The notes beneath the pieces are model-generated. The model was not told the DNA's origin, made no database searches, and saw nothing but the letters and a program-made list of their open reading frames with translations. Positions 21,271 through 35,043 of a stretch of DNA of 64,000 nucleotides are shown here, one piece after another. Every line of letters starts with the position of its first letter. Position 1 is the stretch's first letter. The stretch spans positions 19,244,442 through 19,308,441 of the forward strand of contig NC_061813.1 of assembly GCF_021462225.1 (NCBI RefSeq). Direction: 5' to 3'. Both the position numbers and the translations under genes were made by a program. The DNA is from Girardinichthys multiradiatus. Lineage: Eukaryota > Chordata > Actinopteri > Cyprinodontiformes > Goodeidae.

Positions 21271-24200
21271 ATTTACATTGTTATGGTCTGTAAATTAAAA
21301 AAAGCAACGGACAACAAAAGTAGACAATTTTTTTGCTCTTTGGCCTTGCTAACGGCAACTTCTTGTCACTACTTTTACACTGGCTGGACAATGAGTGAAC
21401 ATGACTTTTCTTTTCACCATAGAAACCGCTCTGCCAATGTGATGCTCTCATGAAAAACCTTCTTATTCTGAAAGGATAAATATCTCCCCTCTGGTTCCAA
21501 AAGAGTGCATTTAAGACACAAAAGAGAAACCAGTAAAAGAAAGAGAAACAGAACCAAAAAGCACAAAAGGAAATCTTTTTGATAGATCTCATTAGCTTTG
21601 AGTGGGCTTTCAACATAGCAACATTTTATTTATTATAAGTCACAACTTTGATTTCCAGCCAAAGTTGTAAGCTTTCATCACGGTTATGCACAGATGATTT
21701 AAGGAGTCAGACAAAATACTTTAAAATCTGCTCCACCACATCAAATATTTTGTAAATGGAATTCAGGTCTGGACTTGGTTATGGTCAATCATTAAAAGAA
21801 TCTCTCATTCACAGTTTGAGCCCAGTTAACCATGGCATTGTAATCCCGGAATAAGCCATTAGAAAATGGGGGGTAAATAAAAACCTGAGCATTTAGAACG
21901 TTTAGATACTCAGGTGACCTCTGCTTTTGCAGACACACAATTCCAGAACCTAAACCTGGGAGTATAAACCAACCCCATTGTATAATCTATGAAACAGATG
22001 CACACTGGAACTAGTCACTGATTTGTGCACCATCTGTTTCACTGAAGACACCAAGAGTTCTGAAACACTAAAAATAGGAACTCATTAAATAACATTTGTA
22101 ATACATACTTCAATCTTTTTCACTAGCAGACTGGTCCCATTTAGGTTCACAGATAATCTCAGTAAGTATTATGCATGTAAATATTAACCATAACATATTA
22201 CTTTGAATTCTTCTGAAAATGTTTTGCTTTTTGTTTTATTTTGCATGGCTTTTAAGTGATCAATTAAGATCTTGCCTATCCTTCTAATTATAATACTGTG
22301 TTACAAGTTTCCGTTTCCAGTTTAAGTAAAACATCCTTTCTTGTTTTACTTGAATTATGCAGACCATGAAACAGTGCAATGTCAAAAACCCAAGGTGCAG
22401 TCTTTAGTGTGCTTGTTGAATGATTTAGAAACTCCTTTCTCAGTCAGTGAGGGGGAAATAATTCGTTTTATGCTCAAACATATTAATGACTAAATTACTT
22501 ACCCCCTTATAAACTCTTGCCCGTTTGCTGAATTCAATTTATGTAGCTACTTCCTTTGGCCTGACGGTGCATCTTGAACAGTAGTCTTGAAAACTAAACT
22601 GTCTTTCAGGGACATTGCTACCTTCTCTTACATTTTTAGTGTGTAAAAAAATGCTTAATGTCTATTTTTTGCACTTAACCACATTTATTTACTTAAAAAG
22701 TTTGTACACTCTTGTAATCATTTTGTGCACTTGAATTGTCCTGTTGAACATTGCAGGAAGGCTGCCAGCAGTTAACAAATTTTAAAATACACCGTGAGTT
22801 ATTTTTATTTAAGTGAATCAAATTATCAACTATTATCTTTCTTGACTTGCCTAAAATGTGCTTAGCATGCGATATACACATATATCTAAAACCTGTGGAG
22901 CTCGTATGTTGATGGAAGTGGGATACAGCTCCAGTCAGAGGCTTCCATACAGTCTTCATCAGCATTAATGTCTTATTAAAAATACGCCATACATCAAAAT
23001 ATTACATTTTAGGATTTTAATTACATATCTGAATTATTGTTCCTTTTGAAGTATATTAATTACACAAGATAATTTTATTTTGTAATTGAAACAATGTTGC
23101 ATGTTACCCTGTTTTTAATACAAACAAAATATACATAAACCTCTATCAAATGTTTGTGCATTAATGTATGTAACTTTGTTTCCAAGTATTTGTGGAAACC
23201 TTTCTAGCACAGGTTTTGCAAATTAGGGGCAAAAGCTAGTCTATATATAATTAAAACTGAAGGCATGCTTGAGCTAGGTTAAGTTTAGATTAGGCAAGTT
23301 TCTTTCAGTTATGGTTAAAATTTGTCTTTTGGAAATGTGTCCCCTAAAATGATGAATACACACCTTTGAGAGAGAGGCTGTGTGTGTCTGTGCGCATCCT
23401 TATGTGTGGTTATGTGGATGTGTATGTGTGCCAGGGTGTGTTTGTGTGTGCCACTAGCCACCCTTCCTCATTAAAGGTGAACTGAGGCAGGTCCTGGCTG
23501 TGTGGGGGGCGGTAATTGATGTGCGGTGCTCAGTGAGAAACACATTTTTAATTCCTCTGTGTTAACGAACTATAAATCACACATCATACATGCACACTCA
23601 CACAAACACACCGCAAAGGAGACATAAATCAAAGACTAAGGGCCTGCCAGTGCCTGTCTTACTGCAATGAGAATTTCACAGCGCCTTTCCCTCCCTCTGT
23701 TTCTCCTTCTCAGTGTTTCTTTCAATCATTCTCAATCCCTCTCTACCTTCACCCACCATGACACTATCAGAGCACACATCTCATCATTCTTACCCTCAGC
23801 ACAGATCTGCATTAACTGCAATTACAATATCCCAGAGCAGCTCACAGACCCCCACTCTGTCTGGCTTTTTCTCTTCTTCTCAATCCCTTTCAAGCCTTCA
23901 CTGAACAACAGATGGTCAACTCATCACTCCCCCATATAGTGGGATAGAGATACAGAAAGCGTATGGGGGAGGAAGGATAGAAAGTAGAGCAACAACTAAA
24001 CTAAATTTGTGTCTGTGAGGGACAGAGAAAGATAAGTAGACAGAGAAATGCCAGGGTCATTTGAGACCATGTATATATATATAAATATAAATCAGCTGAA
24101 ACACACAAAGCAAACTATTGCCTACCTTGGAATATTGATTAGGCGTTGAACACACAAAGACAGAGACAGGCTGGGCATGAAGGGATGCTGCAGAATCATC

Positions 24201-26035
24201 AGGCACAGATTGTGTCCTCATCCCAACTGATGGCACCTGGTCAAATAATTATTTTAAGCACCATTTACATATGAATTACTGACAAAAGATTTAGACGAGA
24301 CCAGGAAAAGGGAGAAAGGAGGGGGGAAATATCAAGAAATCAGAGTTGGAAGATGAAGATGAGGCATAGTGGCAGGATGCAGTACAGTGTAGTGTAGGAT
24401 GAGATAGAGGTGACGCAAGGTGAGTTACAGCAGCACCGATAGGGGAAACCAGGCCAAGCTTCTGTCGCTCCTGATTTTGTTGCTTAGCAGGATTTGTGAC
24501 CCCACACCCTTCCTCCTGCCACCATCCCCCTACCTCCTCCTAAATTGGTATTCATGGTCTATTGTGGTTACTACAGGATTGAGTAAGTATTCTGGTACAA
24601 GGATGATAGGAGAGGAGGAAGGAAGGCAGGAGGGAGAAAGATAATTTGAGATTGAGAAGAGAAGTTGCACCAAAGCATAGCACAGAACGGGTTATAGGTG
24701 GTGACTTTTTGTTGTTGGTGGAAAACTGGTCAAATGAAGCATTTTGCTGGCTTGAACTCTTAGTGGAACAAACACTACTAATAGGAAAATTATTGATTGT
24801 AAAATATTTTGAGATATGTTGTGGAAAGGAGTATTGGATTCTTTCAAAGCTGCCAAGATGAAAGCATGGGTAAATTAGGAACTACACATAATACTCATGG
24901 GGACGTGCATTACCTGCAGCCCCTACCACCTCTGCAATGCTGTCTTTTGTATGTGCTTCTCATTATAAAAGAGATATTACTCTGAATGAAAAGAAGGCAC
25001 ACCTAGACTTAAACATATCATGTCAGCAAGAGCTTTCTATGATTAAAAAAGTAGTAGGAGACCACATTTAGGGTTTTAAAGAAATGCATGACTTCTGAAT
25101 AGATATTTAATTTAATATATAGTTTTTATTGACTTTATTTATGTAAAGACAATGGAAAAATTAACTGATGTTTTACTAATACACATCAGCAATTATGTTC
25201 AACATGAGCTGGATTACATATTGTTTTCTCTTTTGTGAAAGTATAATTAACTTTCACTGTTATGATGAAAATCTCAAGATTATTTTGCACTGCCTGCAGC
25301 TGAGGCATGATGTTTGGTAACAGCGACTCAGTGTTCACTGGAGAATTTTGCCATACATATATCTACGTAAGCTATCATGACACAGCATGTTTACACAAAC
25401 ATTTAAAACAAAATATGGAAGAGGTTACATTAGTTTAAACACAGATAGCAATAAAGATGCACCATGATGAAACCGGAGACTGGATAATGGGAAGATAAAA
25501 AGTGAGTTAAATGTTTGAAATTGATATCCCACATTTACCTAATTATTTTGGTTATTTTAGTAGATGGTAAATGTAATATAAAAATCCCATGTTGCATGAT
25601 TTTACTGCTATGATGGATGTACAATAGGAACATTCAAAGTACAGCCCGGTGGCTGTGTAATTTTGTGTGGAGCCCAACTGCCATCAAGAATGCTAACATT
25701 TTGTCACAGGCATTTGATGCAGATGAACACTATAAATATTTCTGAGGGTGAGAAGTTTGCTGACACTAAAATCATTTAAAAATACAAAGTACAACATGGA
25801 GCGTTCATCTTTTATTAACCATGTTTTTTGCTTTTATTTTGATTTCCTAGTAAATAGGACGACAAACATCAAGTGACTTTTACTCAAATACAGTGCTGGG
25901 TGGCTAAAGGAGCGTTTCCTAATACCGGAATAGTGATCAATATCCCGTTCTTGTTACTAAGCATAGACTACATTCAGACTACGAAATAGGAAACAGTCTA
26001 CGCCAAACAATTTGAAACTTTTATGACATGTTGTC
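21271..26035. other. Long unassigned interval
   Basis: No gene or element boundary recognised. The part near 23360-23640 is rich in TG/CA and includes a compositionally balanced core around 23500-23580 that could be a conserved non-coding element. That cannot be judged without alignment. Confidence 0.5.
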
Positions 26036-26039
26036 GATA

Positions 26040-26111
26040 AGACAAATCAGGAGACTCTAGTTTGTCGAAGAACAGAGAACTAAAACACAAAAACAGAGAC
26101 GGATCGTGACA
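26040..26111 (-). mobile_element. Possible LTR start fragment
   Basis: On the minus strand the sequence begins TGTCACGATCCGTCTC and continues T-rich, like the starts of the other LTRs in the window. Only about 70 bases can be argued for. Confidence 0.3.
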
Positions 26112-26251
26112 TTATTTCATTTAATCATTGTATGTTTTCATTGATGCTGTATTTTGAATTTTGAATAAAAAAAAAAAGTTATAACCCTTGAGTACTTTTA
26201 ACTTTGCAATTTTGGCCTTCGTGGTAAAAGGTTTGGACACAACTAATGTAT

Positions 26252-26765
26252 TGTCATGATTTGTGGGTGTTTTTGGTTTATTATTATTATTATTATTATT
26301 GACAGATTTTGAATCATGCTTCTGGTCATGCTTTAGTTTTTGTCTTCTAGTTCATGTTTTGTCAAGTTAGGTTTTTTGGATCTGTTTATGCTTTATTTTA
26401 ACTTTATTTTAGTTGTATTTCTATTAGTTTGTATCCTTGGATTTCCGTTCTGCTCAAGCCATGTTTTGTCCTGTCAATCAACTTTATTTGGTTCACCTGC
26501 ACCTAGCTAATCTGTCTTCTTGCTTCACCTGGTTCACACTCCATAAATGCACACCTGTTCTGTCATTCGTCACAGAAACATTTCAGATCATGTCACTTTG
26601 CTGTTTTGGATCATGCCATGCTTGTCTCGCCTGCCTGTTACTGTTTTGTTCCTGCCTCTTCCTCTGAGTGAGTTTTTGTTTTTTCCACAATTAAATCTTT
26701 TTCACCTACCGTCATACTGCCTGCTTGTCTGCATTCCAGGATCCTCCGTTGCACCTATCCTGACA
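26252..26765 (+). mobile_element. Solo LTR, second copy of the 8360 family
   Basis: It begins tgtcatgattt and ends ctatcctgaca. The flanks tgtat (26247-26251) and tgaat (26766-26770) match at 4 of 5 bases, an eroded 5-bp TSD. Internal phrases shared with 8360-8889 include tttgaatcatgcttctg, ggtcatgctttagttttt and the 3' segment around tactgcctgcttgtctgc. A (TTA)n run near 26280-26300 has expanded within it. No internal retroelement domain adjoins. Confidence 0.82.
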
Positions 26766-26770
26766 TGAAT

Positions 26771-29700
26771 AGAAATAGTTAAATTTTGAAAAAAGATTAT
26801 GTTGTTTTATTTTTATTTTTTCTTTTTGTTGGGTAAAAACAAGTATGATTTGTCTATTTACAAGAGAGATTTTTTTTTTATTGTTAATAAAACAGCAGAC
26901 AGTCTCCAGCCATAGTATGATTACATAGTTTTGATTTACTTGCTAACATTACTGTAAAGAAAAACTTGCATATAGTAATAAAACATTCGACACAGTCTGG
27001 TTTATTTTTTTGTATTTATTAATGTCATGGATCTAAAAAAAAATAACTTTTTTAAAATGAATAGCTATATATTGACTTTACAGTGAATGTTTTGCAGAGG
27101 GCACCTCCAACTTTATTTACATTGTAATATCCTGAAGGATATATTTAATGATGAAAAACAACATTAAATATTTTACCTTCGTTCTATTGCAAATACAACA
27201 TCATATTTGTTTATGAAATCTGATGGAAGCTGTACCGTGTTGTCAGAACCCAGCTTGTGAGTTGGGTTGTGAAACTCCCACTTTACCAGACAGAATTTAA
27301 AATACATCCAAAGACAGGAGTCCACACTGTGTCTTTATCATTTCAAGAAAACTAGGAATTCACATCAGTAGAAAATTTAATCCTTGGAATTTGAGCCCCT
27401 ACTACCTATATTCAAGAAGAATGTGTTGGGACTAATTAAATGATGCTGAAATCAGTTGTTTAAAATGTTCTGCACTTAATAATGGGTAAGATATGTTTTT
27501 TTTTTTTACGTTTCTTTGTTTGGGAAAGTGGACCTGAAATCTAAGTGCATGACATCATAGTTACATGTGTGGGTGTTCTGTTTTCCTTCTGTCTTATTGA
27601 TGTGTGAAGTTAAATTTTTCTTTTAACTATCCACTATGATAGACAGTTTGAAGTGAAAAGGACCCGTTTTAATTTGCTGCATGGATACCCTCTTCAGCTC
27701 TCTAAGGGACTCTTTGCTTACCACCTCTCCCGCTGAAGGAAAAGACACTGCAGCATGCATACAACATTGCACACACTCCCTGTACATACACTATGAACTT
27801 CGCTGTTTAATTTTTGGGTTCAGACTTCTGAACATTTGTGCTGACAAATAAGCATGCAAATGCATGTTATTATAAACGAACAGGGGGGAATTTTCCCAGT
27901 TTTCTACCACGGAGAGATTAGTCACAGGGATCGAGGAGAAATTTACCCTTTTTTTTCTGGTGATCCATTTCTGTGTTGATTCAGTCTTATGTCTTTGATC
28001 ATTATGCTGGTAAAATTCCCAATGATGCTGCCTTTTGAGTTTCCTGGCAGAGGCCAGACAGTAGGACAGAAAAGGCTATTTTCTGCCATCACTCCTAAAA
28101 ATGGTTTGGCATGTAGATGTATTGATTGTTTTTGGAGACTTGATTCCAAGATGCCAGACATTGCTGCAGTTTTCTAAACAATGTCTTTTGGAGAATTGTT
28201 GTACCTCGTTTACCATGCAGCTTGCTGTGTGTGGTGGCAAGGTAAGCATAGGTCCTCATCCTGCCTGATTGCCAGTGGCTTAAGATATATTTCTTGATAT
28301 GAGATTACTTCCCCTGAAAAATAAATGTACTCAAATTGAACTTTGAATTTTACAAAAATCTTCAGAGCGAGAGTGAAAACTCTCCAAAAGAGCAATTCAG
28401 AGATTTATGAATTCGTAAGAAACATTCAATGACTATATCCCAAGAACTTCAGATTAAGGAGTTTTCTAACAGTATTCTTACTGAAGTTTTTTTCAGCTGT
28501 GTTTATGATTGTGCACTGAAGCAAACAAAGTAATCAAATTGAGGTTTGAAGGTTATGAAACATGGCAAAGAAAAACAGATAATTTCATATGAACACAAGC
28601 TGTCTGAGTTACTCTCTAAATAATTTCAGCCCAACATGGAGGTCAACAAAGAGAGAAATTCTGAGGGATTTTACCATTTGCATTCCACATTCCTTCATTA
28701 ACATGTCTGCCATAAATAGACTGACTTTGCTTGTTATCACATTTTGTTCATGCCTAGGCAGTACATCCAAAACTAGCTTACTGTCTTTACTTTCACTAGC
28801 TTGTCTAGTGACTTGTTCTGTTGGTATTTTACAGCCTACAGTTTCCACACCATTTAATACAAAGTTTTTTTAGCCATTGAAAATGTTTGTTAATGTTGTT
28901 TATTAACAGCTACCATTCTTGCAACTATTGCTTTCAAGTGTGAATTTACTGCTACTCCAATGCCTACCGAACAAATTAGGTTAAACTGATGTGTCTGTCT
29001 TGTTTTAGCAGCTGCATTGTTACTTTTATGTTTTGGGGCCAATTTATTCCCTTTTGCATGACACATTTTTGAGTTCATCACCAATGAGAGCTTCTAGCTT
29101 GTTTCTTAAAGACTACTTCAGCTGCTGTTGTATCCCCCTTTGTGATACTTTTCTCTCATAATTACATTTTTACATCTCCTTTCCTCATTGATATTACTTT
29201 CTCTCTTCTCCTTCCCCACATTTCCCCATCCCTCCCAAAGGGACTCTGACTGGTAGTGTTGCATTCAAACACAGTGCAACGTCAGCACAGAACTTGTTAC
29301 TTTGGCATCCAGTTAAAATTCACGCTGCAGCAAAGAAGATATGTAGCAGTGATTAACATCACATACATGTTTAGTTGTGCTGGTTTGCTACTGAGTTTCT
29401 TAAGAGAGGCATAGGAGGATGTTGTGATAGAATACTAAAATAGCTAGAGCAATTTTAATTATTAAAACACCTACAAAATGACACAGGGAGTTAATACAGT
29501 CTGAAAGCACTCTTCAGTCTATAGTACCATTAGGAAGAAGGCAATGCTTTGTGGAGCACTGTTACACAATGAGCCATGTACATTATTTACTTTCATATGG
29601 GAGTGTGCTGCTTTGAGTTCTGCATTCATGAACAATAAAATATTCAGAGTAGAAATGAAAAAAATCCCTCAAAATTGATAGATGTGTGTTTTTGTCCACT

Positions 29701-31304
29701 TTAAAAACTACCCCCGCACAAGGAGTGGTGTACAAGCTCCAAGCATTGTAAGAGTGTAAAGGAAAAGCGACATATACACAAAACACATGCGCAGATCTGT
29801 TTGTGACCAGGAGTGGCAAAGTGAAAGAGGTAATTGTAGACATCTTTTAATTGGTTTAGGGAATAGACCCGGGAATACTCTGGGACTGAAACTCAGAGAA
29901 GGAGAAATACAAGCTCATGATGAAAGGGAAATAAATTAACATGTTGACATAGTGAGGGATAAAGAGATACAGATGGAGAGACTGGATATAAGACAGAGGG
30001 AAAGACCTAGAGATTCAGAGATGATGGGGATAAAGGTGGAGGGAGGGTTATGAATCTTCAGAGTTTAAGCATAGGCTGCAGTTTCAGCCTGTCACATTGA
30101 AATTGGGACTACCTCACTCTGTTTTGTACCTCTAACTTCTAGTTTTGCTGTAAATATGTTACAGCAAAAAACCTATGGTTTTCCATTTTCTTTTTGGAGG
30201 CTTTCTGATCACAAACTGAACAAATACACACATTTACAGGCATGCATGCTGTTTGTAACAGCACCACTGCTTCATCACCACAAGGCATTGGGGAGTTTTA
30301 GTATCCATTTGCAGTGAGCTTGCATCATGCCGTGTTTCTTTAACCAAAGTCTTTGCAGCACCACTTCCACAGCTGTAGCGAAGCTTTGATGAGCATAGCC
30401 TGGACTTGAAGGTACTTATGCATTTGAAGACGGAGCATGCTAATTGGTATAGTTAATGCGTAGAGGACATATCAGGGAATTAGGTAAAAAATCATGTTTC
30501 TTTAGCCATTGTGGTTTGTTACATATATTTTATCTAAGGAGTATAGCCTATGGAATAGAAATATCATTTATTGTTCCACAGGGGGGAAATGCAGGTAAAC
30601 AAGCTATAAACAACTAGTATAATACTATTGCAATTCAGTTATAACATCTGTATTTGTGCAGAACACAGAAAACTGAATGCTACTTTGTTCCTGTTTCTAT
30701 ATCTTAAGATAACTAGACATTGCTGTGGTTATTTTGACTGTGATCACTTTTTTCTCCCCCTCCTTTTTTTTTTTTTATACATTTTTTTTTACCGTGTCCT
30801 GTCCAGCAGAGTAGCGCTCAGAATTGTTGTCTGAGTGCCAAGAAATTGCCAAACAGATTTACTTTCACAAGCAGAGCATCACAGCAAATGCTTTAAAGCG
30901 CTGCTTGATATTTATAAAAAAAAACTTTATTATTAACTTCTTTGGGACTTCTTTGGGACTATTTCAATTGTTACGGACAATGAAAAGGAAAAAAGAAGCT
31001 CGAAAAAGAGAGAGATGGGACAAAAGGGAAAAAGGGGAGAAAAGGAGGAAAGAGTGGAGGAGAGAAAGAAGGATGAAGAGAATGTAAGATTACACTCGTC
31101 TTGCTTATACACCTGCAGCTGTTTTTTTGTTTTTTGTTTTTTTAACAAAATAGTACATGGTACTTATGAATGTAAAATGTACTTGCAGCCCAATATAGAA
31201 GATTTGTGTATCTGTCAACACCTGAAGCTTAACACCTGTGAGTATGAGTGTGGACGCGCTTTTGTATACAAGGTTTCTCCACAAAAATATGCAATAACAA
31301 GTGT
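26771..31304. other. Long unassigned AT-rich interval
   Basis: No gene or element recognised. Purine-rich tracts near 29900-30050 and 31000-31085 and poly-T near 30760-30790 explain the biased-looking ORFs. Confidence 0.5.
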
Positions 31305-31575
31305 GAGGACCCACAGACCTGCCCCATGGTGGTCCCCTTCCCTCCTGGGGCAGATACAGGCAGACAGCATCGGCACCGCCCAGACCCGGGTGATCCCGGC
31401 CTGGCCCCGCCCGCCGCCGCGAACCCAGTCCCCAACAACCCCCATCCACCTCCGGAGAGGAGGCTATGTACAAAAGAGGGGTCCACATGGCTCATACCAG
31501 CCCGCCAACCGGAGCCGCCCCAGGATGGAGCAGTCCCGACCCCCCAATGAGCTCCAATCCCAACCCAATGAGTCT
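31305..31575. other. GC-rich block of unknown origin
   Basis: About 270 bases are strongly GC-rich (for example cctggccccgcccgccgccg) inside AT-rich surroundings, with abrupt edges. Frames on both strands are open but their peptides are proline- and arginine-rich and unrecognised. It could be the CpG-rich 5' region of a truncated retroelement, a captured promoter fragment or an exon remnant. I see no TSD. Confidence 0.55.
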
Positions 31576-33838
31576 CCCAGATTACTATTTTTTATCTTGC
31601 TCAAAGACATTTGTTCTCAATTCAAAATGTTCTTTACTGGTAAAAAAGTCCACTTTCACATTCAGGTTGTCTGTCAAAAACAGGATTTTAATGGCTTGGT
31701 TCTAAGGTCTAAGCTTGGCTGGAAACACTGAGGATGCAGGTTCAAGCAAACACTATCTGATAAAGTCTGGCATAAGTTTATTCATTAATGCTCACAAAAC
31801 CTTTGTGCCCTTTGCAGGATTTCAAGTTAGCTTCAACATCCAGTTTATCAAGCAATTTTTCTTAATCTGTTCAGATTTTCCCAACAGCGCTGAGGTCAAG
31901 ATGAGAGAAACGTCTAAGCTCGGCAAGGGGCTAAAATCGGGGTTGGAAAGTGTATCTGTGATGTACAACCTCAATCTAAAGAGAGTTCAGTACATCTAAG
32001 CTGAAAGGCCAAGGGAATATCAAAGTCTTTTGAAGCGAGAGACGCTGCAGTAATTTTCCAGCAATTCAAACCATTAGGCATTTTTTCTCTCATATCCGAC
32101 TTGATAAAGAACTCGCCCTCCTCTGAATTACACTGTAATAATTTTATCCAAGCCACCGCCATTAAAATTGTTCTTTATCTAAAGGAGAATACGTTAAATC
32201 AGGACCTTGGCTGTTACAGTGCCAGAGTTGGTTTGACTGTACATCTGGGAGGACACAAAGAAACACACAAATAAATACAGGCCTTTTGCTCATGCATGTG
32301 ACTGTAAAACCCCGCTTTCCCAAATGTGATGTCAAACTCAGATTTGAAGTTTACTTTCACGTACACCTGCATACAGCTGCAGCAGAGTCACATTGGAAAC
32401 ACATTGGAAACATTACAACACTAAATGGTAATGGAAAACGAAGAGAAATGCTTGTTTTTCAAACTGTTGGTTTTAACCTTCAAACTTTGAAAAACAGTCC
32501 TCATAAATGAAATGTGCTCTCTTTGCCCAGCAGGTTTACAGATCTTTCTCCCATCCTGAACACTTTTGCCTCAAGTCATTCAAAGATTATCTGCGGCACT
32601 AAGAAAAGAGTTTGGGGTGACTTCAAGTTAAGCCCAACAACCACCAGCTCCCAAAGCACCACTAATGTTAATTTGTTGTGCATTTAAGAGCCCTACTTTC
32701 ATGGTTTACTAGTAAATACTTAAATCGAAGATGCCATAGAGTGGATATACCAGACCATCACATTAGTCACGTTACAATATTTATTAAATAAATTAAATTA
32801 AATCAAATAAATGGTCATTACTAATTTATGACTTTTAAATTCAGACTCAGTAGTCATTAAGAGGGTCCCAGGTTTAACTGATTGTGCTTGCAAGCAATCA
32901 CAGATAATTATGAAATATTTAATGAGATGTATTTGCAGCAGACACAAGCAGCATAAATGATTAAATTAATGGATTTAGATTAAACTATACCTATAGAAAT
33001 GTAAAGGTTTCAATGTGTATAACTACAACTAGCATATTTATCAATTAATTCTGAAGTCTTGACATAAAAATACACTCTAAATGTTAATAAATAAAAGTAA
33101 CCTTCTCAACTACCTCTACTCTGTTCTTTTAAATTTGATTAAAAGTACACTAATCCTTGATAAACACAACTTTAAATATGGAGTTTTGATTATTGATATT
33201 TGTTGTAAAGAAGCATCCACCCCGACAATGACATTTGCTGACCTTGTCACATAAGTCTGCAGTGACCCTGTGGTGATTAACAGAAAACAACACAATAACG
33301 CTGTACTCTGTTCATTTATGGTGGATTGCAGTGTAAAAGAGGCAGAATAACAAGTAGTTAATGGCTACATTTTATTTGCAAAGCTGCAATTTTTCTTTCA
33401 CTTAAACCAACAATAGAACTAAACCTGTTATAGTGAGAAAGTTTTCACATTGATCAGCAGCTTTCTGCTCTGTCTCGTGGAGTTTGATAGATGTCGGCCT
33501 TTGTTAGCTGCGTGAGTATCGGCTGGAGCGCAACATGGTCAAAGTTCAACACATGCCAATTTTGACCTGAGCCCTGGGCAAGCTCCATGGATCTTTGCAC
33601 ACCACTACACTAAGGTGGGAGCTTGGCTTCATTTGTGCTTTGCTCAGTGCAGTGCTTAACTGTTGTTCCGTGTAGAATGCAATACAAATGAATGGATGTC
33701 TGAGCGCAGCAGAGCTGGTGCCGCATTCAATGTGGAAGCCTATTGAAAAAGCAAGTGCACTTACAGGTCCCCTTCTGGCCCACAGCTTTTAACAGCTTAG
33801 TTTACAATGCTGTGGGCCAGCTCCTGCTTTGGATCATT
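31576..33838. other. Unassigned interval
   Basis: No gene found. The segment 33460-33835 is more GC-rich and includes gcgcagcagagctggtgccg, which has the look of a repeat but has no visible ends. Confidence 0.45.
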
Positions 33839-33840
33839 TA

Positions 33841-35043
33841 CAGTGTCCCACAACAGTGAGTCCACCCCTCACTCACATTTTTAAAATATTTTATTATATC
33901 TTTCCATGGGACAGCATGCAAGATATGACACTTCGATACAATGTAAAGTAGTCAGTGTACAGCTTGTATAACTATAAATTTGCTGGCTGCTCAATACAAC
34001 TCAACACACAGCCAATTACGTGAAAACTGATGGCAACAAAAGTGAGTACACCCTTAAGTCAAATGTCCAAATTATGCCCAATTAGCCTTTTTCCCTCCAT
34101 GGTGTCATGTGACTAGTTAGTGTTACAAGATCTCAGTTGTGAATGAGGAGGAGGTGTGTTAAATTTGGTGTTATCATCTCACACTCCTTCATACTGGTCA
34201 CTGCAAATGTAGCAAGACCCCTCATGGCAAATGACTGTCTGAGGATCTGATACAAAGAATTGTTGCTTCACATCAAGATGGCGAGGTTATAAGAAGATTG
34301 CCAGCACCCTGAAACTGAGCTGCAGCACAGTGACTAAGACCATACAGCACATTAATAGGACATGTTCCACTCAGAACAGGCCTTAGCCATGGTTGACCAA
34401 AGAAGCTGAGTGAAAATGCTAAGTGTCATATCCAGAGGTTGTCTTTTGAAAATAGACCCATGAGTGCTGCCAGCATTGCTGCAGAGGTTGGAGGGGTAGG
34501 AGGTCAGCATGTCAGAACTCAGACCATACGCCACATACTGTATCAAATTTGTCTGCATGGCTGTCATTCCAGAAAGAAGCCTTTTATATAGATAATGCAC
34601 AAGAAAGCCCACAAACAGTTTGCTGAAGATGAGCAGACTAAGGACATAGATCACTGGAGCCGCGTCCTGTGGTCTGATGAGACCAGGGCAAACTGATTTG
34701 GTTCAGATGTCAAGTGTGTGTGGTTGCAACCAGGTGAGGAGTAAAAAGAGTTTATCATGCTTACAGTCAAACACGGTGGTGGGAGTGTCATGGCTAATTA
34801 AGCACAATTTTGACATTTTCACTTAGGGGTGTACTCACCTTTGTTGCCAGCGGTTTAGACATTAACATGTCTGTGCATTCAGTTATTTTGAGGGGACAGC
34901 AATTTACACTGTTATACAAGCTGAACTGACTAGTTTACATTGTATCAAAGTCTTATATCTTCAGTGTTGACCCATGAAATTATATAATAAAATATTTCCG
35001 AAAATGCTAGTGATGCACTCAGTTTTGTGAGAAACCAAAACTG
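33841..35043 (+). mobile_element. Tc1-like transposon with long TIRs and internal deletion
   Basis: The left end (cagtgtcccacaacag, preceded by TA) and the right part are inverted copies of each other over roughly 200 bases. Examples are the arms around acaatgtaaagtagtcagt near 33940 and its counterpart near 34930-34950. The interior holds a degraded plus-strand transposase that stops at about 34798 and jumps straight to 3' sequence (cacttaggggtgtactcac), so the catalytic C-terminal half is deleted. The 3' end near 35043 is eroded. Confidence 0.8.
34200..34798 (+). pseudogene. Tc1-like transposase, N-terminal two-thirds, degraded
   Basis: Recognisable pieces are the helix-turn-helix segment IASTLKLSCSTVTKTIQHIN near 34300 and the first catalytic motif as LWSDETRA near 34665, followed by an in-frame stop. 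Several stops and frameshifts interrupt it. The second Asp and the SPDLNPIE-type motif are absent because of the internal deletion, so it cannot be functional. Confidence 0.78.

Noticed and set aside
31015..31731. A 238-codon ORF as a host gene
   Set aside because: It joins a purine-rich lysine/glutamate tract, an AT-rich stretch and the GC-rich block. No domain spans it, and no splice or start context supports it.
33460..33835. A distinct GC-richer repeat upstream of the Tc1 element
   Set aside because: The composition is suggestive, but there are no ends, TSD or second copy in the window.
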